From Yersinia similis (GTDB lineage Bacteria > Pseudomonadota > Gammaproteobacteria > Enterobacterales > Enterobacteriaceae), in assembly GCF_001053095.1 (NCBI RefSeq), contig NZ_CGBP01000033.1, positions 1 to 54,996 of the forward strand: a stretch of 54,996 nucleotides of DNA, given 5' to 3'. The translations under genes and the position numbers were made by a program. The notes beneath the pieces are model-generated. The model was given only the letters and a program-made list of their open reading frames with translations, did not search any database and was not told the DNA's origin. Of the stretch, positions 19,510 to 32,465 are shown in pieces (position 1 is the first letter of the stretch; every line of letters begins with the position of its first letter).

Positions 19510-20433
19510 TTATTTTTTATCTGTTTTAACCGGTTTACCTGACCAGTAGCCTGCCAGCAGGGAACCGGACAGATTATGCCATACCGAGAATAGCGCACCG
19601 GGTAGAGCGGCCAACGGTGAGAAGTAAATTTTACCCAAGGTGGCGGCCAAACCGGAGTTTTGCATACCGACTTCAATCGCCAGTGTCCGGCAGGTGGATT
19701 CATCAAAACCGAACAGTTTCCCGCCCCAATAGCCACTTAACAAGCCAATGCTGTTATGCAGGATAACCGCAATAATCACCACGAAGCCAACAGAGGCGAT
19801 ATGGCTTTGGCTGCCCGCGACCACTGCGCTGATAATCGCCAAAATACAGATCATCGACATCGCCGGTAGATAAGGCTCGATGCGTTTAACGGTTTTGGTA
19901 AAGGTGTGATGGATAATCAGCCCGGCAGTGATGGGGATAACGACGATTTGTAGAATACTTTTCAGCATGCCAATCACATCAACACTGATGGTGGCATCCA
20001 CATATAAACGGGTCAGCAATGGCGTGGCAAAAACACCCACCAAGGTGGAAACAGCAGAGATCGTCACCGACAGTGCGACGTCACCTTTAGCCAAATAAAT
20101 CATGACATTGGATGCGGTTCCGCTGGCAACACTGCCCACCAGTACCATCCCCGCAGATAAATCCGGCGGCATACGAAACAGCATGGCCAGCAGCCATGCG
20201 GTCAATGGCATAATCAAATAATGCAGAAACGTGGCGGCAGCCACCGGTGCCGGTCGTGAAAGTACACGTTTGAAATCATCCAGCCGCAAGGTGACCCCCA
20301 TCGCAAACATAATCAGCATCAAGAGTGGGCCAACATACGGCCCGACGGCGGTAAAGGTCGCAGGGCGGAAATAGGCCGCGATTGAGAGCAATAATGCCCA
20401 TACGGGGAATAAGCGGGTGATTTTTACTAACAT
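19510..20433 (-). CDS. panS: PanS-type transporter, bile acid:sodium symporter family
   Basis: A 307-aa inner-membrane protein of about nine or ten hydrophobic helices. The bile acid:sodium symporter family signature around [28 protein letters not shown] is present, and a second conserved block [18 protein letters not shown] is near residue 255. Enterobacterial members of this subgroup are annotated as ketopantoate/pantoate/pantothenate importers; the substrate is inferred from that. ATG 20433 is chosen because AAGGATT lies 9 nt upstream; a start at 20463 would add ten polar residues. A YPAL-like element ends 45 bp before the start, in the space separating it from lysC. Confidence 0.82.
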   Translation of the reverse strand: MLVKITRLFPVWALLLSIAAYFRPATFTAVGPYVGPLLMLIMFAMGVTLRLDDFKRVLSRPAPVAAATFLHYLIMPLTAWLLAMLFRMPPDLSAGMVLVGSVASGTASNVMIYLAKGDVALSVTISAVSTLVGVFATPLLTRLYVDATISVDVIGMLKSILQIVVIPITAGLIIHHTFTKTVKRIEPYLPAMSMICILAIISAVVAGSQSHIASVGFVVIIAVILHNSIGLLSGYWGGKLFGFDESTCRTLAIEVGMQNSGLAATLGKIYFSPLAALPGALFSVWHNLSGSLLAGYWSGKPVKTDKK

Positions 20434-20477
20434 GAAGCGAGAATCCTTAGTCGTCAGTGCCAAAAATGAAAAAACCG

Positions 20478-20643
20478 GAGGTTATTGACAAAGTGCCCGC
20501 GACGGAGAGAACAGGCAGATCGTAAAGACGCCGTAAATACATCCATGTAGGCTCGAGCCGCGCCATCCTTGGCGCGGACGCTTTACTCCTCTGCCTATCC
20601 TCACCGTTCAAGATCAAGTCATCGGGGTTTGTCAGCAGTCTGA
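20478..20643 (+). repeat. YPAL-like palindromic element between lysC and panS
   Basis: 166 bp, identical to the 12293 copy except two adjacent bases, and in the same orientation. It is flanked by a direct AACCGGA on both sides, a likely 7-bp target duplication. On the minus strand it separates the lysC terminator hairpin from a run of six Ts. Near-identity to the other copy suggests recent movement or gene conversion. Confidence 0.82.
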
Positions 20644-20664
20644 ACCGGATGAAATCATCCGGTT
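20643..20664 (-). terminator. lysC terminator hairpin, cut off from its U-tract
   Basis: AACCGGATG/CATCCGGTT is a perfect 9-bp stem with an AAAT loop. In the lysC direction the next bases are CAGACTG, the edge of the YPAL element, rather than Ts. The T-run with a copy of the last stem bases (TCCGGTTTTTT in the lysC direction) is found on the far side of the element at 20469-20479. Confidence 0.65.
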
Positions 20665-20753
20665 TGGTGTGATCCAGTAAGGTTTAATTAGCAGATAAGT
20701 TAATGTTTTAATGTGCTCTATTACGCAAATAATATTCTGATACTCAAACAAGT

Positions 20754-20843
20754 TGTCTTACTCAGATAAACTGTCTTGTTCAAATAGCATGTCTTGTTCA
20801 AATAGCATGTCTTATTCAAATAACATGTCTTATTCAAATAAAT
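20754..20843 (-). repeat. five 18-bp tandem repeats over the lysC stop codon
   Basis: Five 18-bp units run without gaps; the middle two are identical and the others differ at a few positions. Unit 5 contains the last lysC codons (Asn-Leu-Phe-Glu-stop). Being 18 bp, the units stay in the lysC frame, so the downstream units would read Met-Leu-Phe-Glu followed by stop or Gln. They fill most of the space to the terminator. Confidence 0.85.
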
Positions 20844-22215
20844 TGTAATGTAGCGTTTGCACCACTTTGTCAGCGTCATTACCCGGTACCAGGAAACACA
20901 GATTATGGCTGCTGGCACCGTAACAAATCATACGAATATTGAACGGGTCCAGGACACCAAACACCTCTTTACCGACACCGCAAGCCTGAGACAGGTTGTT
21001 GCCGATAATGGCCACCAAAGCCAGATCTTCTTCCACTTCAACCCGGCACAGGGAAGAGAGTTCAGTCAATAACGAGGTGGTTAGCAGGCTATCACCGGTA
21101 GACGTTGAACCGGTGGTATCCAATGTTAACGCTACACTCACTTCAGACGTGGTGATTAAATCCACAGAGATATTGTGGCGCGCCAGAATATTAAACACTT
21201 CCGCCAGAAAACCGCGTGCATGCAACATATTCAAGCTGTGCAGAGTCAACAGTGTCTGTTTGCGGCGTAGTGCCAGAGCACGGAACAGCGGCGGGTTGTA
21301 GGTTTCGTTACAGACCAATGTGCCGCCAGCCGCAGGATCTTTGCTGGAGCCGACAAATACCGGGATATCACTGCGCACCGCCGGTAGCAGAGTGGCCGGG
21401 TGCAGGATTTTCGCCCCAAAGGTTGCCATTTCGGCCGCTTCTTCAAAGGCGATTTTATCGATACGTTTTGCTGCCGGGGCGACACGCGGGTCAGTCGTAT
21501 AGATTCCCGGCACATCTGTCCAGATATCGATACGGCTGACATTCAGTGCTTCACCTAACAATGCGGCGGTGTAATCACTACCACCACGGCCCAGAGTGGT
21601 GGTTCGGCCTTTGCCTTCACTGCCGATAAAACCTTGTGTGACCACAATGGCATCTTCAATACGCGGTGCCAGCAGTGTTTGGGCCAGTTCAGCCAATGCG
21701 GAGGTATCTGGCTCTGCACGGCCAAAACGCTCATTGGTTCGCATGACTTTTCGCACATCAAACCATTCCACGGCAGCCTGGCGTTGGCGTAACAGCTCGA
21801 CAAACAGCAGGGTGGACATTAATTCGCCGTGGCTGACCAGTTCATCGGTCAGGGCGGGGGAGGTAGCCAGACTGGCCGCCTCAGACAGCATGGCAATGTT
21901 TTCCAACATGCGGTCAATTTCTTCGCGGATCACCGTCGAATCGGTGAGTTTGGCGATAATATCGTATTGAATATGGCGGATTTCATCCAGATGGTCAGCA
22001 CGTTTTTCTGGCTCACCGCCATCAGCAAGGGCAACCAACAGATTAGTAATACCGGCAGACGCGGAAAGGATCACCAAACGAACGTCCGGGTTCGATAAAA
22101 CCACATCGGCGCTACGACTCATAGCATCAAAATTGGCCACGCTGGTACCGCCAAATTTAGCGACTACAGTCGCAGAAGGTACACCGCGGGTCTGTTGGGG
22201 GGCGACTTGAATCAT
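20830..22215 (-). CDS. lysC: lysine-sensitive aspartokinase III LysC
   Basis: LysC phosphorylates L-aspartate at the head of the lysine, methionine, threonine and diaminopimelate pathways and is inhibited by lysine. The 461-aa chain (E. coli 449) has the kinase domain with KFGGTSV near residue 15, GFIGSEGKGRTTTLGRGGSDYTAALL and WTDVPGIYTTDPR. Two ACT domains follow, including the lysine-contact region SVDLITTSEVSVALTLD. The N-terminus carries about 11 more residues than E. coli. The start ATG follows CTGACACGAGG, a leader block I recall before E. coli lysC. The gene is divergent from pgi. The last codons lie in a tandem repeat. Confidence 0.97.
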   Translation of the reverse strand: MIQVAPQQTRGVPSATVVAKFGGTSVANFDAMSRSADVVLSNPDVRLVILSASAGITNLLVALADGGEPEKRADHLDEIRHIQYDIIAKLTDSTVIREEIDRMLENIAMLSEAASLATSPALTDELVSHGELMSTLLFVELLRQRQAAVEWFDVRKVMRTNERFGRAEPDTSALAELAQTLLAPRIEDAIVVTQGFIGSEGKGRTTTLGRGGSDYTAALLGEALNVSRIDIWTDVPGIYTTDPRVAPAAKRIDKIAFEEAAEMATFGAKILHPATLLPAVRSDIPVFVGSSKDPAAGGTLVCNETYNPPLFRALALRRKQTLLTLHSLNMLHARGFLAEVFNILARHNISVDLITTSEVSVALTLDTTGSTSTGDSLLTTSLLTELSSLCRVEVEEDLALVAIIGNNLSQACGVGKEVFGVLDPFNIRMICYGASSHNLCFLVPGNDADKVVQTLHYNLFE

Positions 22216-24252
<2,037 letters not shown>

Positions 24253-24291
24253 ACTAACGGGTTCTTAAGCTCTTTGATTCGTGCTTTTATT

Positions 24292-24322
24292 AGGCCCCTT
24301 ATTCTGTAAGGGGCTTTTTTTT
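24292..24322 (+). terminator. pgi intrinsic terminator
   Basis: AGGCCCCTTA pairs with TAAGGGGCTT around a short TTCTG loop and is followed by eight Ts, 40 nt after the pgi stop. Confidence 0.93.
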
Positions 24323-24386
24323 GGCTTGAGTGCAACATTGCTGTGATAGGCTCAGGCTATTTCACCTACTTTTTTTGGGAGTATGT

Positions 24387-24794
24387 ATGGCTAAAAATTC
24401 GCGTTCTCAGTGGATCGCTAAAAATTTGCAACGTTTACTGAATGTAGGATTGATTATGTTAGCCGCTATTTTGGTGGTTTTTTTGGTGAAGGAAACCATT
24501 CATCTGGGGAAAGTCTTGTTCTTGAGTAATCAGGAAACATCTTCCTACATGCTGATTGAAGGGATAGTAATTTACTTCCTCTATTTTGAATTTATTGCAC
24601 TGATTGTTAAGTATTTTGAGTCCGGCTATCACTTCCCGTTACGCTATTTTATTTATATCGGGATTACCGCGATTATCCGTTTGATCATTGTGGATCATGA
24701 AAATCCTATTGATACACTGATTTATTCCGGTTCCATTTTAGTCTTGGTCGTGACCTTGTATCTGGCGAATACTGAGCGATTAAAGCGCGAATAA
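24387..24794 (+). CDS. psiE: PsiE family phosphate-starvation-inducible membrane protein
   Basis: A 135-aa inner-membrane protein with four hydrophobic helices, collinear with E. coli PsiE (136 aa). The conserved core [47 protein letters not shown] is nearly identical between the two (quoted here only as the span at residues 50-95). The biochemical function is unknown; in E. coli it is induced by phosphate starvation and under CRP control. ATG 24387 is chosen with GGGAG 5 nt upstream; longer in-frame starts run into the pgi terminator. It stands alone, convergent with malG. No Pho box was identified. Confidence 0.93.
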
Positions 24795-24830
24795 CCCCTT
24801 CTTATCTTGGGGCTACGGTGGTGCTAAACA

Positions 24831-24856
24831 TAAAAATGGCGGCCATTAAGGCCGCC
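24831..24856 (-). terminator. malEFG operon terminator
   Basis: On the minus strand GGCGGCC pairs with GGCCGCC around TTAAT and is followed by ATTTTTATG. It lies 80 nt after the malG stop. On the plus strand no T-tract follows, so it serves malG rather than psiE. Confidence 0.85.
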
Positions 24857-24935
24857 CTAAAGACACAGTACCAGAGGGGAAAAATACCCGTCCTATCTAA
24901 CTGCTTTGGGTATTGAATGATCAAATCTTTAATGC

Positions 24936-25826
24936 TTAACCTTTCACACCACCTGCCGTTAATCCACCAACCAGCCAGCGTTGGGCGAGCAGGAAGACGG
25001 TGGTGATCGGAATGGCTGATAACACGGCGGCAGCCGCAAAGTCACCCCACAGATAGTTTTGCGGGTTAAGATACTGCTGCATACCGACTGCCAGAGTGTA
25101 GCTGTTCACATCTCGCAGCAACAGGGAGGCTACAGGGACTTCGGTTATGGCCGCAATAAACGACAGAATAAATACCACGGCTAAAATGGGCACCGACAGC
25201 GGTAATAGCACCAGTCGGAAGGCTTGCCATGGGGTGGCACCATCCAATGCTGCGGCTTCTTCCAATGAGTTATCAATGGTTTCGAAATAACCTTTGATGG
25301 TCCAGACGTGTAGGGCGATCCCGCCCATGTAGGCGAAAATGACCCCGCCATGGGTATTTAACCCGATGAACGGTATATATTGCCCGAGACGGTCAAACAA
25401 GGCATACAACGCCACTAATGACAGTACCGCGGGAAACATTTGGAAGATCAACATACCTTTCAATAAGGCGCTTTTTCCACGAAAGCGCATACGGGCAAAG
25501 GCGTAAGCACAGGTGGTGGACAGGGCGACAATACCCATGGCGGTAATCAAGGCGATCTTAATTGAGTTCCATAACCACAACATCACTGGGAACGGTGGTG
25601 GGGTTACGCTACCGTCAGCATGGGTCACGCTCATGCCGAGCGCCAATTTCCAGTGTTCCCAAGAGATTTGATCTGGGATCAGGCTACCTGTGGCGAAGTT
25701 ACCGGGCCGCAGCGAAATGGCGATCACCATCAGTAGCGGGAACATGATCAGCGCGATAAAGCACAGCATCAGAAAATGCGTGCCCAATAGACGCAAACGC
25801 TGGGATTTAGGTTGAACCATAGCCAT
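24936..25826 (-). CDS. malG: maltose/maltodextrin ABC permease MalG
   Basis: MalG is one of the two membrane subunits of the MalFGK2 importer. At 296 aa it equals E. coli MalG. Six membrane helices are predicted, with the EAA coupling loop [24 protein letters not shown] near residue 190 contacting MalK. The C-terminal [10 protein letters not shown] tail, which reaches into the MalK dimer in the E. coli structure, is conserved. ATG 25826 with AAGGAGGAG upstream is preferred over an in-frame start 21 nt earlier. It follows malF by 13 bp and is last in the operon. Confidence 0.97.
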   Translation of the reverse strand: MAMVQPKSQRLRLLGTHFLMLCFIALIMFPLLMVIAISLRPGNFATGSLIPDQISWEHWKLALGMSVTHADGSVTPPPFPVMLWLWNSIKIALITAMGIVALSTTCAYAFARMRFRGKSALLKGMLIFQMFPAVLSLVALYALFDRLGQYIPFIGLNTHGGVIFAYMGGIALHVWTIKGYFETIDNSLEEAAALDGATPWQAFRLVLLPLSVPILAVVFILSFIAAITEVPVASLLLRDVNSYTLAVGMQQYLNPQNYLWGDFAAAAVLSAIPITTVFLLAQRWLVGGLTAGGVKG

Positions 25827-25839
25827 CTGCATCTCCTCC

Positions 25840-27417
25840 TTAGTCAAAATTCATTTTGCTGGCTTTCAAATTCAGTATCGCGAGTGCGCCTACCAAAATG
25901 AAAATCAGGGTTGCGATAGCGGCCGCCAAACCGAAGTCCTGCCCGCCCTCGCCTTCAAAGGCGACACGATAGGTGTAGTTAACCAGCAAATCGGTATACC
26001 CCGCCGGGGTGCTGGTACCAATCATATCTGGCCCCCCGTTGGTCAATAGCTGAATCAGCACGAAGTTATTAAAGTTAAAGGCAAAACTGGCAATCATCAG
26101 CGGTGTTAGTGGTTTAATCAATAACGGAAACGTGATGCGGAAAAAGTTCTGGAATGGCCCTGCGCCATCCATTGCCGATGCCTCATACAAGTCGTCAGGG
26201 ATCGCTTTCAATAGCCCCATGCACAAAATCATCATATAGGGATAACCGAGCCAGGTATTCACGATCAAAATCATGCTTTTGGCGGTGATAGGATCACTGA
26301 ACCAGGCGGGTTTGATGCCAAATAAATGGCTGAGCATCAGGTTGATTTCCCCGAAACTTTGGTTAAACAACCCTTTGAAAATCAAAATAGAGATAAACGA
26401 CGGTACCGCATAGGGCAGGATCAGCATCACCCGATAGATAGCTTTGCCTTTCAGCGAATCCCATTGCACCACACATGCCAGCACCATGCCGACAGCCACC
26501 GTAAAGGTAACGCTCATTATCGAGAAGAGGATAGTCCAGATAAAGATCGAGATGAACGGCTTTTGAATACCTTCGTCGTGCAGTACCCGCAGGAAGTTTT
26601 TCCAGCCGATAGACACGGTAAAGCCGGGGCTAAGCTTTTCATTTTCCCACTGTCCATCAGCGCTAACCGCTTGATAGAACCCAGTGTCAGGATTCGGCCA
26701 ATATTTCACGCCGGTTTGCTGATTAATCAGTTCTTTACCATCGGCACCCAGAGTATAGAGCGGCTTGGTGCCAGAAAATTGACGTAATGAACTCATACGC
26801 AGTTCAGCACCATCAGGCAGAATAGCCACTAAGCCACTTAGCGCCTGACGACTCTGGGTAATAATCCGCAGCGATGCCGGTTCACTCGTTTGTGCAGTAT
26901 TGGCTGGGGCGACCATCACTTTTTGCTCACCCGTTGCCTCAAAACTGAAGGGTTCAGAGATGAACAGGCTACCGTCGTCCGGATTGGTAAGCTGTAAACG
27001 CCATTGGTTATCGCTGGGATAGAGGCCAAAGGCGAAAGTTTTACCGGTCTGGAACTGCCTATCCATCAAGACGGATTGAGCACGTTCGAAGGTTAATTGG
27101 TTGGTACTGCTGTAGTTGGTAAAAGCGATAGCGATGGTACAAATTAAGGGGAATAGAACAAACAACCCCATACCGGCAACGCCAGGGTAAACATAACGCC
27201 AGGCATAAGCGCGGCGGTTGGCAAACACATACAGCCCTAAACTCACCAGAATCAGCGTCACGATGGCAAAAAGATATTCACCTTGAGAATACATCAATAC
27301 GATCAAATAACAGGTGAAGAGGCTTAACAGGCTGATAACCAGCCATTTAAGCGCGTCACTCTGCCACCAGGCGATTTTCTTTTTTCGGCTTTGAAGCTTG
27401 GTGTGGGATAACTGCAT
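25840..27417 (-). CDS. malF: maltose/maltodextrin ABC permease MalF
   Basis: MalF is the larger membrane subunit of MalFGK2, holding the sugar in its transmembrane site. The 525-aa protein (E. coli 514) has eight predicted helices. The large periplasmic P2 loop, about residues 95-280, touches MalE. The EAA motif [22 protein letters not shown] is near residue 410. ATG 27417 follows AAGGGAA and gives the best N-terminal agreement; the frame opens five codons earlier. It is second in malEFG, 166 bp after malE; that gap holds a hairpin and five 17-bp repeats. Confidence 0.97.
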   Translation of the reverse strand: MQLSHTKLQSRKKKIAWWQSDALKWLVISLLSLFTCYLIVLMYSQGEYLFAIVTLILVSLGLYVFANRRAYAWRYVYPGVAGMGLFVLFPLICTIAIAFTNYSSTNQLTFERAQSVLMDRQFQTGKTFAFGLYPSDNQWRLQLTNPDDGSLFISEPFSFEATGEQKVMVAPANTAQTSEPASLRIITQSRQALSGLVAILPDGAELRMSSLRQFSGTKPLYTLGADGKELINQQTGVKYWPNPDTGFYQAVSADGQWENEKLSPGFTVSIGWKNFLRVLHDEGIQKPFISIFIWTILFSIMSVTFTVAVGMVLACVVQWDSLKGKAIYRVMLILPYAVPSFISILIFKGLFNQSFGEINLMLSHLFGIKPAWFSDPITAKSMILIVNTWLGYPYMMILCMGLLKAIPDDLYEASAMDGAGPFQNFFRITFPLLIKPLTPLMIASFAFNFNNFVLIQLLTNGGPDMIGTSTPAGYTDLLVNYTYRVAFEGEGGQDFGLAAAIATLIFILVGALAILNLKASKMNFD

Positions 27418-27439
27418 AATGTTCCCTTTCATACTTTTT

Positions 27440-27524
27440 GTGCTTGAAGTTAAGTTGTGCTTAAAGTTGAGCCGTGTTTAACGTTGGGTCGTGTTTAAAG
27501 TTGAGCTGTGCTTAACGTTGGATC
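27440..27524 (-). repeat. five 17-bp tandem repeats in the malE-malF gap
   Basis: Five contiguous 17-bp units (plus-strand first unit GTGCTTGAAGTTAAGTT) with a few substitutions each. They sit just upstream of the malF ribosome site. Units 2 and 4 are closest to each other, as are units 3 and 5, suggesting a two-unit duplication. No coding role is evident. Confidence 0.85.
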
Positions 27525-27546
27525 GCGTTACGGCAAATTCTGTCGA

Positions 27547-27564
27547 GGCACGGCGAACCGTGCC
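27547..27564 (-). other. malE 3' intercistronic hairpin
   Basis: On the minus strand GGCACGG pairs with CCGTGCC around a TTCG loop, 19 bp after the malE stop. No T-run follows in that direction. In E. coli the malE-malF gap also holds stable stem-loops that protect malE mRNA, explaining the excess of MalE over MalF; a similar role is likely here. Confidence 0.7.
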
Positions 27565-27583
27565 CTTTTTGAAGATTAAACAG

Positions 27584-28795
27584 TTATTTAGTGATACGAG
27601 TTGCCGCATCGTTCAGCGCCGCTTCAACGGTTTGACGCCCAGTGATGGCGTTCAGTACCGCACTACGGGTGGCATACCAGAAGGCCGCCATTTGCGGAAT
27701 GTTTGGCATGATTTCGCCGTTGGTGGCGTTATCCATTGTCGCTGCAATCCGCGGATCTTTTGCCAGTTGCTCCTGGAATGATTTCAGCGCTACCGCACCC
27801 AGTGGTTTATCTTTGTTGACTTCAGCCAGGCCTTGGTCGGTGATCAGATAGTTTTCCAGGAATTCCGTTGCCAGTTCTTTATTGGGGCTAGCTGCGTTAA
27901 TACCGGCGGTCAGTACACCGACGAATGGTTTAGATGGCTGGCCATGGAAGGTTGGCAGCAGGGTTACGCCGTAATTAATTTTGCTCTTATCGATATTGGA
28001 CCATGCCCATGGGCCATTAATGGTCATCGCGGTTTCACCTTTGTTAAAGGCAGCTTCTGCAATGGAGTAATCAGTATCGGCATTGATGTGCTTATTCTTA
28101 ACGAGATCGACAATAAATTGCAGGCCAGCTTGGGCGCCCGCATTATTTATGCCCACGTTTTTCGCATCATAAATCCCGTTTTCAAACTTGAATGCATAAC
28201 CGCCATCAGCGGCGATAACGGGCCAAGTGAAGTACGGCTCTTGTAGGTTCCACATAATGGCGCTTTTGCCATTAGCACGCAGTGTTTTATCCAGTGCGGG
28301 GATCTCTTCCCACGTTTTTGGTGCTTCTTTCACCAGATCTTTGTTGTAAATCAGTGACAGCGCTTCGACTGCAACAGGGTAACCAATCAGCTTGCCATTA
28401 AAGCGAACAGCATCCCAAGTGAATGGGAACAATTTTTCCTGGAAGGCTTTCGATGGGTTCAGTTCTGCCAGTAAACCTGACTGTGCGTAGCCACCAAAAC
28501 GGTCATGAGCCCAGAAGATAATGTCCGGGCCATCGCCGGTTGCAGCGACTTGTGGGAATTTCTCTTCCAATTTATCTGGATGCTCGATGGTCACTTTGAT
28601 ACCGGTATCTTTCTCAAATTTCTTACCGACCTCTGCCAACCCGTTATAACCTTTATCACCATTAATCCAGATAACCAGTTTACCTTCTTCAATCTTGGCA
28701 AAAGCAGAGGAGGAGAGCACTAGCGTGGTTAACGCCGAAAGAGCCAAAACACGTGCGGTCTTACCAATGCCGGATTTCGTGAAGCTGCGAGTCAT
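27584..28795 (-). CDS. malE: periplasmic maltose/maltodextrin-binding protein MalE
   Basis: MalE captures maltose and maltodextrins in the periplasm and delivers them to MalFGK2. The 403-aa precursor (E. coli 396) has a signal peptide of 33 residues ending SSSAFA before [10 protein letters not shown]. The mature chain contains [46 protein letters not shown] and the binding-cleft region [16 protein letters not shown]. The start has AAGGATT 5 nt upstream. It is first in malEFG. Its long leader holds 17-bp repeats and MalT-type boxes. Confidence 0.98.
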   Translation of the reverse strand: MTRSFTKSGIGKTARVLALSALTTLVLSSSAFAKIEEGKLVIWINGDKGYNGLAEVGKKFEKDTGIKVTIEHPDKLEEKFPQVAATGDGPDIIFWAHDRFGGYAQSGLLAELNPSKAFQEKLFPFTWDAVRFNGKLIGYPVAVEALSLIYNKDLVKEAPKTWEEIPALDKTLRANGKSAIMWNLQEPYFTWPVIAADGGYAFKFENGIYDAKNVGINNAGAQAGLQFIVDLVKNKHINADTDYSIAEAAFNKGETAMTINGPWAWSNIDKSKINYGVTLLPTFHGQPSKPFVGVLTAGINAASPNKELATEFLENYLITDQGLAEVNKDKPLGAVALKSFQEQLAKDPRIAATMDNATNGEIMPNIPQMAAFWYATRSAVLNAITGRQTVEAALNDAATRITK

Positions 28796-28929
28796 AATCC
28801 AATCCTTTTATCCAATTTTGTGGGTACCGACTTTCTTGTGAGTCATTAGCTGTGAATTATTTGGTCTGCTTCCAGACCGCTATCGCCATGAATCACTAAG
28901 TAGAAGGGGGCGTGGCAGCGTGGCAAATT

Positions 28930-29020
28930 ATTACGCTGGCATAAGTATTACGCTGACCTCGTTATTACACTGATCTAGTTACTACGCTGACATATCTAGT
29001 TACTACGCTGACATAGTGGG
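28930..29020 (-). repeat. five degenerate 17- to 21-bp tandem repeats in the malE leader
   Basis: Three 17-bp units starting ATTACGCTGGC, ATTACGCTGACC and ATTACACTGATC are followed by a 21-bp and a 19-bp unit starting ACTACGCTGACATA. They lie between the malE start and its nearest MalT box, so they are probably transcribed as leader or lie in the promoter. Confidence 0.8.
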
Positions 29021-29037
29021 TCACAACGGGACTCCGG

Positions 29038-29219
29038 CTCATCCTCCCCCCCTCTACGCCCCCCTGAGGGTTATTGTGACTCAGTTAACACTGCGGCCTA
29101 TTTTGTGGTGTGAGACACAATAATGTAGGTCGAAATTTGCAGAGCGGATCACGAATTTGTCTTTGTAACGGAACTTTTGCCAAGAGTGGTCGTTCTCTCA
29201 TCCTCCCATCCCCTCCCCC
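29038..29219 (-). promoter_or_regulatory. MalT and CRP site cluster between malE and malK
   Basis: Minus-strand G-rich motifs with the MalT core GGATGA occur at 29038-29049 (GGGGAGGATGAG) and 29197-29206 (GGAGGATGAG), and GGGGATGGG lies at 29205-29213. Between them are two CRP-like sites: TGTGA-N6-TAACA at 29075-29090 and TGTGG-N6-ACACA at 29104-29119. The E. coli malE-malK region uses the same combination of MalT boxes flanking CRP sites to activate both promoters with maltotriose and cAMP. Exact box boundaries are uncertain. Confidence 0.7.
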
Positions 29220-29433
29220 ACGAAAAACTTTGTTACGGATGATTACCGAATAGTGACACTCCCGCAATATCAGCCACATCGAGTTTGACTCCCAACTTGC
29301 AGGACCAGGAATAATGTTGTCAGCACGTTTGATTCCTAACCCAACGTTGTAGCGCATTCATCCGGTGAGTTTTCGTGATGGCTTGGGGGATTATCGAGGG
29401 TTGATTGACGCATTGCCTTATCTACACGGTTTA

Positions 29434-29465
29434 TCGATTGGTTGATTGGTTGATTGGTTGATTGG
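29434..29465 (+). repeat. four 8-bp tandem repeats in the malK leader
   Basis: TCGATTGG is followed by three exact TTGATTGG units, then related TTGGTCGGTTGG sequence. Microsatellite-like repeats of this type can change copy number by slippage. From here to malK (29773) I see no gene; a 98-codon frame at 29462-29758 lacks family features. Confidence 0.75.
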
Positions 29466-29773
29466 TTTTAGTTGGTCGGTTGGTATCAGTTGATCGGTGT
29501 TTTTTGGTCAAAGCCAGCCAAGGTAATGGGGGTATGCGACTCATTATTACCCTTTCGGATCAGTATGTTGAGTCGTTAATCAACGTACAGCCCTATACTC
29601 AGGTCGCGACGCCGTCCGGGGCAACCTTGCTACAGGCTTGGCGGCACGGCGCGCAGCGAGAGAGTCATCAGGGCACTGGGGGGAATCAATGGGTCATGCC
29701 GGGGTTTGCTTCCGCTGTTTTTCTTCATTCAGATTCATATAAAAAGTTGTTTGCGTAAGCAAAGGAGTAACGC

Positions 29774-32225
<2,452 letters not shown>

Positions 32226-32236
32226 CAGCGATTCTT

Positions 32237-32256
32237 CAGCCGTCTGCGGGCGGCTG
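32237..32256 (+). terminator. possible lamB stem-loop
   Basis: CAGCCG/CGGCTG stem 12 nt after the lamB stop with only a weak T-rich stretch (TACTTTATCTTG) behind it. It may partly end the transcript or protect lamB mRNA before malM. Confidence 0.45.
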
Positions 32257-32328
32257 TACTTTATCTTGATGTCTTAACCGTTTTACGGGTGTGCGGGCTG
32301 TGGCCCGCATCCTACTGACCACAAGATG

Positions 32329-32396
32329 TATACCCAAAATAATTTGAGTTGCAGGAAGGCGGCCAACGCCACATGCAGCTTGGAGTATGACGGGTA
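32329..32396. repeat. short ERIC-like inverted repeat, internally deleted
   Basis: It begins TATACCCAAAATAATTTGAG and ends GCTTGGAGTATGACGGGTA, inverted ends that I recall from enterobacterial repetitive intergenic consensus elements (about 127 bp). Only 68 bp are present, so the middle is missing. It lies in the lamB-malM gap and could fold in the mRNA between the two genes. Confidence 0.65.
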
Positions 32397-32465
32397 GATT
32401 GGTTAACTTTGCCGACCTTGCCTGGGCACCGTTAGCACTGACGCTCAATGTATGAGGGTATAACA

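Noticed and set aside
20754-20843. CRISPR-like array at the lysC end
   Set aside because: Units are contiguous 18-mers without spacers and lack palindromic repeats or cas genes.
29462-29758. 98-codon frame before malK
   Set aside because: It lies in the malK leader, begins in the TTGATTGG repeats and shows no family feature; GTG/ATG start lacks a convincing ribosome site.
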